Source: Bosea sp. AS-1 (GTDB lineage: Bacteria > Pseudomonadota > Alphaproteobacteria > Rhizobiales > Beijerinckiaceae). Taken from it: DNA of 64,000 nt. Positions 40,404-49,735 of the stretch are shown piece after piece (position 1 is the first letter of the stretch; every line of letters starts with the position of its first letter). The notes under the pieces are model-generated. The model ran no database searches. It had not been told where the DNA came from and saw only the letters and a program-made list of their open reading frames with translations. Both the position numbers and the translations under genes were made by a program. The DNA lies in the NCBI RefSeq assembly GCF_002220095.1, contig NZ_CP022372.1:2886501-2950500 (forward strand), read 5' to 3'.

Positions 40404-41793
40404 TCCAGCTGACGCATTTGCGGTCGATGGTCTTGCGCGAAATGCCCAGCCGGCGCGCCGCCTCCTCGCGATCGCCGCCCACTTCCCGGAGCACCGCAAG
40501 AATATGGCGCCGCTCGACATCGGCCAGCGTCTGCCGTCCGGTTTCGCCCGGAATTTCGCGCCGGTCGACGCCGCTGCCGAGGTCTGCGGGGAACGCGCCG
40601 AGGATCACGGTCCGCTCGATGAGGTTGCGCAGCTCTCGGATATTTCCGGGCCAGTCATAGCGCCGGAGCATGGCGCGGATCGGCTCGTCGATGGCGATGG
40701 GAGGCATGCCCAGCTGCCGCGGGAATTCGCGCATGAACATCGATGCGAATTCCAGCACGTCATCGCCGCGGTCACGCAGTGGCGGCAGGGCGATCTGCAC
40801 GACGTTGATTCGGAAATAGAGATCGGCACGGAACGCTCCTTCTTCGACACGCCGCTCCAGATCGGCGTTGGTCGCGAAGATGAAGCGGGCGTCGAAGGGA
40901 ACCTCGCGCTCTGATCCGACGGGCCGGACTCGGCGATCCTCCAGCACGCGCAACAGCTTGCTCTGCAGCGGGAAAGGCAGATCGCCGATCTCGTCGAGAA
41001 AGATGGTGCCGCCATGGGCATGCATGAACAGCCCTTCGCGCGCGCGCCCTGCGCTAGTGAAGGCTCCCTTGAGATGGCCGAACAGCTCGCTCTCGATCAT
41101 GTCTGCGGGAATCGCGCCGCAATTGACCGGCACGAACAGCTTGTCGGCACGAGTCGAGAGCGCGTGGATCGAGCGCGCGACAACCTCCTTGCCGGTCCCC
41201 GACATGCCCGTCAGCAGCACCGAAGTCGGCAGCGGCGCCACCCTGGCGACGGTGTCGCGGACAAGCTGGATCGCTTTGGAGTTGCCGAACAGCCTGTCAC
41301 CGAGGGGTTGGTGACCCGGCAACCGCAGTTCCTGGCGCAACACGTCGTTCTCGCGCTGCAGCCGTGCACGGTCGAGGCAGCGAGAAACCGCATTGAGCAA
41401 CTGGTTCGAGCGGAAAGGCTTGAGGATGAAGTCCACGGCTCCGGCCCGCAAGGCACCGATCGCGGTTTCCAGATCGGCATAGGCAGTCATCAGGATAACG
41501 TCGGAAAAGAAGCCTGTGGCACGCTGCTCGGCCAACCAGTCCAACCCGTTCTGCCCCTGCATAATGTTGTCGAGGATCACCACGTCGAAGCTCTGTTCGT
41601 CGACCTTGCGGGACGCCTCCTTGGCGTTCGCAGCCTCCTCGATCCGCTTGCAACGCGGTCCCAGAAGCTTGACGAGGAAGTTGCGCATTCCGGGCTCGTC
41701 ATCGACGACCAGGATCGACGCCTCGGCCAGCCACGGACCGAACTCGGGATCGGCGGAAAGCTCCTTCTTGACCCGGCTTTGCTCCAGCGACAT
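40396..41793 (-). CDS. Sigma-54-dependent response regulator (NtrC type)
   Basis: A 465-residue enhancer-binding protein. Receiver domain: acidic pair Asp31-Asp32, phospho-acceptor Asp75 (VVILDNIMQG), Thr103 and Lys125. AAA+ domain: Walker A GMSGTGKE (196-203), the sigma-54 contact loop GAFTSA (243-248; the standard is GAFTGA) and Walker B GGTIFLDEIG. A Fis-type helix-turn-helix ends the protein (EEAARRLGISRKTIDRKC). The start at 41793 follows GGGAAAAACGGA. It is the obvious candidate to act at the four sigma-54 promoters in this island. The kinase gene overlaps its end. Confidence 0.95.
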   Translation of the reverse strand: MSLEQSRVKKELSADPEFGPWLAEASILVVDDEPGMRNFLVKLLGPRCKRIEEAANAKEASRKVDEQSFDVVILDNIMQGQNGLDWLAEQRATGFFSDVILMTAYADLETAIGALRAGAVDFILKPFRSNQLLNAVSRCLDRARLQRENDVLRQELRLPGHQPLGDRLFGNSKAIQLVRDTVARVAPLPTSVLLTGMSGTGKEVVARSIHALSTRADKLFVPVNCGAIPADMIESELFGHLKGAFTSAGRAREGLFMHAHGGTIFLDEIGDLPFPLQSKLLRVLEDRRVRPVGSEREVPFDARFIFATNADLERRVEEGAFRADLYFRINVVQIALPPLRDRGDDVLEFASMFMREFPRQLGMPPIAIDEPIRAMLRRYDWPGNIRELRNLIERTVILGAFPADLGSGVDRREIPGETGRQTLADVERRHILAVLREVGGDREEAARRLGISRKTIDRKCVSWNV

Positions 41794-42002
41794 TCCGTTT
41801 TTCCCGTGCTGCCCCGGTCCCCCCGGAAGCGCTTCCACTGACTACCGAAAAAGGACGGCAGGTCTCGCCGGCACCATCAAGCCAAGAGCATCAGACCAAC
41901 GCCCCTCGTCCGCGGCAAGCTCTACCAACAGCGGTGGGTGCCAAGGCTCGTGCTCGCTACAACGTCCGACGCCGGATCCCGGTTGACCGCGCTCCAGGCC
42001 TG

Positions 42003-42284
42003 CTAGTCCCGATCCTCACCCATCTGCAGACGCAGCTCGGCCAGCAGGCGCCTCAGTCCGTGGACTTGGTCCAAGAGGTGGAGGATCACGTCGATACCCG
42101 CATCATTGGCGCCGAGCCCCTCCTTGAGCTCCCTGATGAGATGCGCGCGCGCGACGTCGATCTCGCTGAAATGCGTCTCGCCGGCCGCCTCGTCGGGGAT
42201 GAGCCAGCGCTGCTCGAGCCAGAACTCCAGCACCTGAAGCTGGATTCCCGATGAGGTGAGAAATTCCTGTTTGGTCATCCTCAT
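42003..42284 (-). CDS. cbpM: Chaperone modulator CbpM
   Basis: A 93-residue MerR-like small protein that binds and inhibits the J-domain of CbpA. It shows the N-terminal helix-turn-helix-like part (LTSSGIQLQVLEFWLEQRWL) and the helical tail RELKEGLGANDAGIDVILHL. The ATG at 42284 overlaps the cbpA stop (ATGA); a GTG one codon upstream and an ATG two codons downstream are possible. The cbpA-cbpM order and coupling are as in E. coli. Confidence 0.88.
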   Translation of the reverse strand: MRMTKQEFLTSSGIQLQVLEFWLEQRWLIPDEAAGETHFSEIDVARAHLIRELKEGLGANDAGIDVILHLLDQVHGLRRLLAELRLQMGEDRD

Positions 42285-43183
42285 CACGCCCTGCCCTCAC
42301 GCGGGTCGTAGTCCTTGTCCTTCCAGCCGGAGACGAAGGCCTCCAGCTCCGGATCCGGTGTTTTCGGCAGGACCACCTTGAGCTTGACGAACTGATCGCC
42401 CTGACCACCGCCGCGCCGTGGCACGCCCTTGCCGCGCAGGCGCAGCTTCGTGCCGGTGTTGGCGCCCTTCGGCACCGACATCGTGACGTCGCCGGTCGGT
42501 GTCGGGACGCGTACCTGTCCGCCGAGAACGGCTTCGGTCAACGAGACCGGCAACTCCACCGTGATGTCGTCGCCTTCGCGGGCGAAGCGTGGGTCGGGAC
42601 GCACTTCGACCTCGATCAACGCGTCGCCCGGACCGCCCTTGCCGACACCCGGCGCGCCCTTGCCCTTGAGCCGGAGCGTCTGGCCGTCGATGAGACCAGC
42701 CGGGATCTTCACGTCGATCGTGCCGCCATCCGGCAAGGTCAGGCGTTTGGTCGCGCCGGTGATCGAATCCACCAGATCGACCGCCAGGTGATAATGCAGA
42801 TCCTGCCCGCGGCGGTTCGCGCGCGACCGCTGGCTGCGTCGCAGCAGCTCGGCGAAGGCGTCGTCCTGATCCATGAAGTCGGCAAAACCGGACGCATCGG
42901 CGTAAGGATCGCCCTGATCGGAAGTGGCGAAGTCCCGGTAGAAGTGATGCTGCGGCCGCTCCGCCCCGGAGGCGTCGATCTCGCCGGCGTCGAAGCGCTT
43001 GCGCTTGTCGGCGTCGCTCAGCAGGTCATAGGCCGCCGCTACCTCCTTGAATCTCTCCTCGGCAGCCTTGTCGCCGGGGTTGAGGTCAGGGTGCAGCTTC
43101 TTCGCCAGCTTGCGATAAGCACTCTGGATCTCGGCGGCAGACGCCGTGGCGGCGACGCCGAGGACCTCATAGGGATTTCTCAC
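42284..43183 (-). CDS. cbpA: DnaJ-class co-chaperone CbpA
   Basis: A 299-residue J-domain protein without a zinc-finger region. The J-domain covers residues ~1-70 with the HPD tripeptide in AKKLHPDLNPG. Two DnaJ C-terminal beta domains follow (TLPDGGTIDVKIPAGLIDGQ; VRVPTPTGDVTMSVPKG). This is the CbpA type, which stimulates DnaK. It sits in one run with dnaK, hsp20 and the CDGSH gene, and is the likely J-partner of the DnaK of this island. Confidence 0.93.
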   Translation of the reverse strand: MRNPYEVLGVAATASAAEIQSAYRKLAKKLHPDLNPGDKAAEERFKEVAAAYDLLSDADKRKRFDAGEIDASGAERPQHHFYRDFATSDQGDPYADASGFADFMDQDDAFAELLRRSQRSRANRRGQDLHYHLAVDLVDSITGATKRLTLPDGGTIDVKIPAGLIDGQTLRLKGKGAPGVGKGGPGDALIEVEVRPDPRFAREGDDITVELPVSLTEAVLGGQVRVPTPTGDVTMSVPKGANTGTKLRLRGKGVPRRGGGQGDQFVKLKVVLPKTPDPELEAFVSGWKDKDYDPREGRA

Positions 43184-43225
43184 GGGCTACTCCGAAACCA
43201 ATGCCGCAGCACGCTCTGAGGGGCG

Positions 43226-43918
43226 TCATTTCGCATGAAACTTGATCGCGGCATGTGTTCCGTCGCAGAAGGGCTTGTTCTTGGAACCGCCGCAACGGCA
43301 CAGGGTCATCCGCTGACGGACCTCGTATTCGGTGCCGTCGGCCGCGATGACGGCGATCCCGCCGCGCAGCCAGATCGGGCCGCTGCAGCCCTCGGCGGGG
43401 TCCTCGATGAATCCGATCGAGGGTTCGACCTGAGGCTCGAGGGCCTCCTGCCTGGCCTTGTCCCAGACCACGAGGCGGCCTGACGGGCATTTCTGGACCT
43501 GGCGCACGAAAGTTTCGCGCACGCTCGCGTCTCCCGTCTCCGCCACCTCGTTCCAGACTTGTCCGTTCGGATCGCAGAAGCGCGCGAATGCACAGAGGCT
43601 CTCGACATCGAGCAGAGCGAGTTCCGGGCCGTCGAAGGCTTGTGCGCGCTCAAGATAGGGCGTCCTGTCCGCAACCTCGGTCCCGTCGAAGCCGACCTTG
43701 GCATGAGAGCCGTCGCAGAACGGCTTCTTGTGCGAATGACCGCAGCGGCAAAGCGCGAAACTCGCTCCGGCAGCGGGAAGGTCGCGCTCGACCCATTCCT
43801 GCGACTGCCCCGCAGCATCAGTCCCGATGGTCTGATCGGAAAGCGGAACCGGGCCCGTCACGAGATAGGGCCCGTTGCGCGTGACCTTCACGCTCACGGT
43901 GCGTTCGGTGTTCTTCAT
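43226..43918 (-). CDS. Protein with two CDGSH iron-sulphur motifs
   Basis: A 230-residue protein. The CDGSH-type 2Fe-2S motifs (C-X-C...C...H) are CRCGHSHKKPFCDGSHAKVG (about residues 64-83) and CRCGGSKNKPFCDGTHAA near the C-terminus. Between them is a segment with three cysteines (ESLCAFARFCDPNG; VQKCPSGRLVVW) that resembles the divergent 4Fe-4S mono-cluster domain, so up to three clusters could be bound. The start at 43918 follows GGAGAGGG. It is placed inside a chaperone operon, between dnaK and cbpA. A redox or Fe-S-sensing role is inference. Confidence 0.85.
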   Translation of the reverse strand: MKNTERTVSVKVTRNGPYLVTGPVPLSDQTIGTDAAGQSQEWVERDLPAAGASFALCRCGHSHKKPFCDGSHAKVGFDGTEVADRTPYLERAQAFDGPELALLDVESLCAFARFCDPNGQVWNEVAETGDASVRETFVRQVQKCPSGRLVVWDKARQEALEPQVEPSIGFIEDPAEGCSGPIWLRGGIAVIAADGTEYEVRQRMTLCRCGGSKNKPFCDGTHAAIKFHAK

Positions 43919-44016
43919 GGCCACCCTCTCCTGCCCTGGTGGAGGCGGGCCGCGCCACCGCCGCAGGCGATGGCCGATCCCGCTCCAGCTGCCTCGCAAT
44001 ACGCTTGGTTACCTCA

Positions 44017-45921
<1,905 letters not shown>

Positions 45922-46023
45922 GCTGCTCCCTGTCGTGTTTCAGCTTCTGTGCTTGCTTCCTGCTACGCCTTGCCGAACCGGAATTGGCGGACGGCCACGT
46001 CCCCGGGACGCGTGTCCCGCCCC

Positions 46024-46512
46024 TCACTTGCTTCCACCGGCCACCGGGATCTTGCGAGCCGTCTGCTGAGCTCCGGCTCTGGGAAAGGTCACGATCAAGA
46101 CGCCGTTGTCGAAGCGTGCCTGGCTTTGGTCCTCGACCACCGCGCATGGCAGTCTCACCGTCCGCTGGAAGGTACCGTATGACCGTTCGATGATGTGGTA
46201 GCTGTCGTTGGGATCGACGCTGTCGGCCTTCTTCTCGGCACGAACCGTCAGGAGATCGCCCGCAAGCGAGAGATCGATGTCGTTGCTGTCGATCCCGGGC
46301 AATTCGATGGTGACACGAACCTGCCGGTCGTTGGCGCAGACATCGGTGATGGGACTGATCGGTGCATCCTGACGCCCCGCTCCGGACAGCCTGCCATGAA
46401 AGACATCGTCGAACAGTCGGTTCATTTCACGATGGAGTGCGTGAAACGGAGCTTCGACGCTTTGCGCCAAGGGGTTACGCGGACGATCGGGAGGAGAGCT
46501 GCCCTGTGTCAT
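46024..46512 (-). CDS. Small heat-shock protein, Hsp20/alpha-crystallin family
   Basis: A 162-residue holdase. The alpha-crystallin domain runs about residues 50-150, with the characteristic VTIELPGIDSNDIDLSLAGD and the later FDNGVLIVTFPR (the A-x-x-x-n-G-v-L signature). An I-x-I-like C-terminal KIPVAGG is present. The ATG at 46512 is preceded by GGAAGG. It is the first gene of the hsp20-dnaK-CDGSH-cbpA-cbpM run and has a sigma-54 promoter with paired upstream dyads directly in front. Confidence 0.93.
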   Translation of the reverse strand: MTQGSSPPDRPRNPLAQSVEAPFHALHREMNRLFDDVFHGRLSGAGRQDAPISPITDVCANDRQVRVTIELPGIDSNDIDLSLAGDLLTVRAEKKADSVDPNDSYHIIERSYGTFQRTVRLPCAVVEDQSQARFDNGVLIVTFPRAGAQQTARKIPVAGGSK

Positions 46513-46561
46513 GAGATCGACCCTTCCTCGCCGTAGAAAATGTGTTGCTCCCGACCGGCTC

Positions 46562-46577
46562 AGCAACCGGCATGCCA
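46562..46577 (-). promoter_or_regulatory. Sigma-54 (-24/-12) promoter of the hsp20-dnaK operon
   Basis: On the minus strand TGGCATGCCGGTTGCT matches the sigma-54 consensus closely, GG and GC 12 bp apart. The predicted transcript starts near 46552, about 40 bases before the hsp20 ATG. The enhancer pair is centred 84 bp upstream of the -12 element. Confidence 0.88.
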
Positions 46578-46629
46578 GTTTGTATTTCTTATAAAATCAA
46601 TACCTTGCGTGGTTTTTCTTAATTCGGAA

Positions 46630-46665
46630 GGACAATCTGTCCGAGGCGCTCCGGACAGATTGTCC
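46630..46665. promoter_or_regulatory. Paired enhancer dyads (UAS) of the hsp20-dnaK operon
   Basis: GGACAATCTGTCC (46630-46642) and GGACAGATTGTCC (46653-46665) are the same 13-mer on opposite strands, 23 bp centre to centre. Each is itself a GGACA-N3-TGTCC dyad. The pair looks like a hairpin, but there is no U-tract, and the same arrangement recurs at fixed distance from three other sigma-54 promoters. Confidence 0.85.
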
Positions 46666-46676
46666 AGGGCCACGGA

Positions 46677-47165
46677 TCAGCGAATGGCAGCCTCCACCAT
46701 CTGGGCGATCCAGGCTTCGAGGCCGAGGCCGGCCGCCTTGGCGCGCTGCGTGGCAGCTTCCGCAACGCCCGGCTTGAGCGGAACATCGTAGATGACGTCG
46801 TCGACGTTGTTCTGGCCGTAGACGAGGCGCGTGGCCTTCTGCGCAAAACGCATCACGCGCAGGCGCTTCTCGGCATCGGACAGCCCGGTCTCGGCGGCGA
46901 CCGCCGGGCAGAAGAAGGCGATCAGGTGATCGGTGGCGTTGCCGGGAGAAAGGCCATGCTCCCGCAGCAAGGTGATCGCGGCAGCAAGCTGGTCGCTCTG
47001 CTCCAGTGCCAACCCCTTAGGCAATCGCGCATCGACTTCCGCCGCCACCGGTGGTGTGGCGAGGTCGTTCACCTTTGGGCAGGTAAAACCCGCTGCGAGC
47101 GACGCGCCGGCGACGAAGATCGATGCAGCAAGTGGCAGCCCTGCCAGGACACCTATCCTTTTCAT
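46677..47165 (-). CDS. Small exported protein of unknown function
   Basis: A 162-residue protein with a clear signal peptide (MKRIGVLAGLPLAASIFVAG..., cut near residue 25). The mature part is helical (AITLLREHGLSPGNATDHLI; RLRVMRFAQKATRLVYGQNN) with two cysteines (FTCPKVND, AFFCPAVA) that could pair. No family recognised. It starts 33 bp after grpE and ends just before the hsp20 enhancer pair, so it is the last gene of the hdeD-grpE transcript. Confidence 0.65.
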   Translation of the reverse strand: MKRIGVLAGLPLAASIFVAGASLAAGFTCPKVNDLATPPVAAEVDARLPKGLALEQSDQLAAAITLLREHGLSPGNATDHLIAFFCPAVAAETGLSDAEKRLRVMRFAQKATRLVYGQNNVDDVIYDVPLKPGVAEAATQRAKAAGLGLEAWIAQMVEAAIR

Positions 47166-47198
47166 CGATCGATCTCCGGTTTCCGATGTGGCCTCTGC

Positions 47199-47876
47199 TC
47201 AGTTCTGGCTTGCCGAAGGCGGCTTGCCGGAGGGGCCACCCCGCGCGATCCCAACCTTGGCCGGCCGCAGCGAACGCGATCCGATCGAATAGCCGGGCTC
47301 GACCACCTGGCTGACGGTCCCGTCCGGTACGGCAGGGTCCGGGACTTCGAAGAGCGCTTCATGGAAATGTGGATCGAACCGTTCGCCGATCGGCGAGAGC
47401 TTCTTGACGCCGTGCTTCGCCAGGACGTTCAGAAGCTCTTTCTCGGTGAGGTCCACGCCCTCGACCAGTGCCTTGACGAGGGCTTCGCCGCGGTGCGCTT
47501 CCTTACCAACGCTGGCCATGGCGCGTTGCATGTTGTCGGCGACCGGCAGCAAATCCCGGGCAAATTTCGTCACGGCATACTGGCGCGCATCGTCAAGGTC
47601 TCGCTCGGCCCGACGTCGCACGTTTTCCGTTTCGGCGAGCGCCCGGAGCAGGCGATCCTTCAGCGCCGCGTTTTCGGATCGAAGCTCCGTAAGCGTGGCG
47701 GCTTCCGATTGCAGAGGAGCCGACTCTCCCTCTCCTGCCGTAGTCTTGTCGCCCTCGCGAGCAGCCGATTGTTCGCCGCCAGAACTCGGTTCTCGCGGTC
47801 TGCGGGAATCCAGCTCGGGGTCAGCCGAACCGTCGGGTCGGCCGGTCCTCTTAGCCTCGTCCTTTCCAACGACCAT
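47199..47876 (-). CDS. grpE: Nucleotide exchange factor GrpE
   Basis: A 225-residue exchange factor for DnaK. It has a charged, disordered N-terminus, a long helix (ALKDRLLRALAETENVRRRA), then YAVTKFARDLLPVADNMQRA and the beta-wing region FDPHFHEALFEVPDPAVPDG, ending EPGYSIGSRSLRPAKVGIA. These are standard GrpE signatures. It is in the same transcript direction as hdeD, 137 bp downstream, and separate from dnaK by the hsp20 promoter region. It completes the DnaK machine of the island. Confidence 0.93.
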   Translation of the reverse strand: MVVGKDEAKRTGRPDGSADPELDSRRPREPSSGGEQSAAREGDKTTAGEGESAPLQSEAATLTELRSENAALKDRLLRALAETENVRRRAERDLDDARQYAVTKFARDLLPVADNMQRAMASVGKEAHRGEALVKALVEGVDLTEKELLNVLAKHGVKKLSPIGERFDPHFHEALFEVPDPAVPDGTVSQVVEPGYSIGSRSLRPAKVGIARGGPSGKPPSASQN

Positions 47877-48013
47877 TTGGGCCTCCGATCGAAAATATCG
47901 CTTCGCGGCTCGCCAGGGATGTCGCGAGCTTTAACGGCCTAAACTGACGCGGGTTCCGTAAGGTGCGTTCATCTTGAAACCGTCTCAGGAGCGAGCCCGT
48001 CGAGATACCTCCA

Positions 48014-48577
48014 TCAGGTCTCCGATCTCAGCCGAAAGCCCAGCCCTGCCAGCGTGCCCCCCTGGAAGATCAGGTCCACAGACAGGACCAGCCCCAGCAG
48101 CCATGAACTGTTAACCGGCCAGCCGAGCAGGAAGATCAGTCCGACAGCTGTCGAGAGAATGCCCGAGGCCACGACCCAGCCCCAGCCGCGTTCGGACATC
48201 GCCCCTGCCCCGAGCCATATCCGCATGATGCCGGAGGCTGCGGTGAACAGCGCCAGGAGAAGGGTCAGGACAGAGGAGGCCAAGGTCGGGTTCATAAGGG
48301 TCATGACCCCTGCGATGACGTAGAGAATGCCACTCAACAGCCACAGCAGGAAACCGGTCCAACGCGTCAGCCGGAACGACTGAGCGACCTGCAGCGCCCC
48401 GGCCACCATCATCGAGGCTCCGAGGTAGTAGACGGTGACCATGGTGGCGAGCAGCAGATGACTGCCTGCAATCAGCCCGAGGATGATGAAAGCGGCTCCC
48501 AGCGCGACGAACCAGCCCCAGGCGGCATGAACGTCCCCCGCTGGTGCGACGCCTTGGCTTCTGTCGATAGGTGTCAT
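48014..48577 (-). CDS. HdeD-family acid-resistance membrane protein
   Basis: A 187-residue membrane protein with six hydrophobic helices (FVALGAAFIILGLIAGSHLL; TVYYLGASMMVAGALQVAQS; FLLWLLSGILYVIAGVMTLM; ASSVLTLLLALFTAASGIMR; WVVASGILSTAVGLIFLLGW; WLLGLVLSVDLIFQGGTLAG), the HdeD/DUF308 repeat pattern. HdeD is linked to acid resistance in E. coli, and relatives appear in heat-resistance islands. It has its own sigma-54 promoter and enhancer pair, and heads the hdeD-grpE-small protein run. Confidence 0.88.
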   Translation of the reverse strand: MTPIDRSQGVAPAGDVHAAWGWFVALGAAFIILGLIAGSHLLLATMVTVYYLGASMMVAGALQVAQSFRLTRWTGFLLWLLSGILYVIAGVMTLMNPTLASSVLTLLLALFTAASGIMRIWLGAGAMSERGWGWVVASGILSTAVGLIFLLGWPVNSSWLLGLVLSVDLIFQGGTLAGLGFRLRSET

Positions 48578-48616
48578 GAATCGGCTCCGCCTGTCGGCTA
48601 TCGTGCCGAGAGCACC

Positions 48617-48631
48617 GCAACAGGCATGCCA
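48617..48631 (-). promoter_or_regulatory. Sigma-54 (-24/-12) promoter of hdeD
   Basis: On the minus strand TGGCATGCCTGTTGC fits the sigma-54 consensus, GG and GC 12 bp apart. Transcription would start near 48606, about 30 bases before the hdeD ATG. The enhancer pair is centred 85 bp upstream of the -12 element. Confidence 0.87.
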
Positions 48632-48684
48632 ACGCAGAACGGTTTTTATATCAGCATGTTAGCCTGATATCGCTCCGATCAAGA

Positions 48685-48720
48685 AGACAATCTGTCCCGC
48701 TCCCGGGGGACAGATTGTCC
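48685..48720. promoter_or_regulatory. Paired enhancer dyads (UAS) of hdeD
   Basis: AGACAATCTGTCC (48685-48697) and GGACAGATTGTCC (48708-48720) are 23 bp centre to centre, the same as at hsp20. They sit between the end of the CDF transporter gene and the hdeD promoter. Confidence 0.85.
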
Positions 48721-48735
48721 GGGCCGGCGGTGCGC

Positions 48736-49734
48736 TCAGGCGCGCAGAATCGGAAACAACGCGGTGCCGAAGCGTGCCCGTCGCGCGAGCTCGAACTGCT
48801 CGAGAGTCTGCGGTTTGACGAACAGGGCGACGACGTTCGGATGCGCATCCCTGACGCGCTGCTCGATCTTCGCCACGCAGTTTTCGATCTCCGCAGTTCT
48901 CATCTCGGGATCGAACTCGATGCTCAACGCCACCATCGCCTGGTCCGGCGCAAGCTGGGCCGTTAGGGCGCTGTTGGCGTGTGCGACACCGGGTTGCTCC
49001 TGGGCAAGCCGGCAGATCGCTTCCACAAGTGCAGGCGTGGCGCGCTCTCCGATCAGCAGGCTCTTGCTTTCGACCGCGAGCAGGACCGCGACGACAGCAA
49101 GGACGAGCCCGATCATGATCGAGGCGATGCCGTCGAAGATCGGCTTGTCGAACCATTGCGCGGCGAAGATGCCTGTAGCCGCGATCAGGATGCCGATGAG
49201 TGCGGCCGTGTCCTCGAACAGCACCATGAAGGATGGCGGGTCCTTGCTTTGGCGGAACGCCGTCCAGAAGCGAACATTTCCTCGGACCTTGGCGAAGCCG
49301 CGCCAGGCGACGAGCCAGGACGCACCCTCGAAGAGGAAGGACAGGCCCAGCACCACATAGCTGACCCCGGCATGCTGGATCGGCTCGGGTGCGAGGACAT
49401 GGTGCACGCCCTGGTAGACCGAGACGCCGGCGCCGAGCGCGAAGAGCATCAGCGCGACGATGAAGCTCCAGAAATAGAGCTCCCGGCCAAAACCGAGCGG
49501 ATGCACCAGATCGGGACGCCGGGCAGCCCGGCGATAGCCGTAAAGCAGCAAGGCTTCATTGCCGCAATCGACGACCGAGTGCACGGATTCGCTGAACATC
49601 GCGGCACTACCGGTGATGACGGCGGCAACGAGCTTGGTTACCGCCACCGCGACATTGCCGGCGAGCGCGGCGTAGACCACACGCCGACCTGCCGAGCGAC
49701 GTTGCAGCTTCGGGTCCGACACGATGGCGGTCAT
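48736..49734 (-). CDS. Cation diffusion facilitator (CDF) metal transporter
   Basis: A 332-residue CDF-family efflux protein with about six membrane helices. Metal-binding-type residues are in MFSESVHSVVDCGNEALLL (helix 2, S-x-x-H...D) and the pair FEDTAALIGI (helix 5). The cytoplasmic C-terminal domain is present (IAEKI-like RTAEIENCVAKIEQRV). The helix-2 motif H..D..N differs from the Zn-type HxxxD quartet, so the metal cannot be predicted with confidence. It starts 1 bp after the mscS stop on the same strand. Confidence 0.88.
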   Translation of the reverse strand: MTAIVSDPKLQRRSAGRRVVYAALAGNVAVAVTKLVAAVITGSAAMFSESVHSVVDCGNEALLLYGYRRAARRPDLVHPLGFGRELYFWSFIVALMLFALGAGVSVYQGVHHVLAPEPIQHAGVSYVVLGLSFLFEGASWLVAWRGFAKVRGNVRFWTAFRQSKDPPSFMVLFEDTAALIGILIAATGIFAAQWFDKPIFDGIASIMIGLVLAVVAVLLAVESKSLLIGERATPALVEAICRLAQEQPGVAHANSALTAQLAPDQAMVALSIEFDPEMRTAEIENCVAKIEQRVRDAHPNVVALFVKPQTLEQFELARRARFGTALFPILRA

Positions 49735-49735
49735 G

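Noticed and set aside
41794..42002. Sigma-54 promoter directly before the response-regulator gene
   Set aside because: The best match, TGGCACCCACCGCTG on the minus strand near 41930-41945, has GG-GC spacing of 10 rather than 12, and no paired dyads are present upstream.
46630..46665. Inverted repeat read as a rho-independent terminator
   Set aside because: No U-tract follows on either strand. Each half is itself a dyad, and the same paired arrangement recurs at 38327, 48685 and 56014 at the same distance from sigma-54 promoters, which fits enhancer sites.
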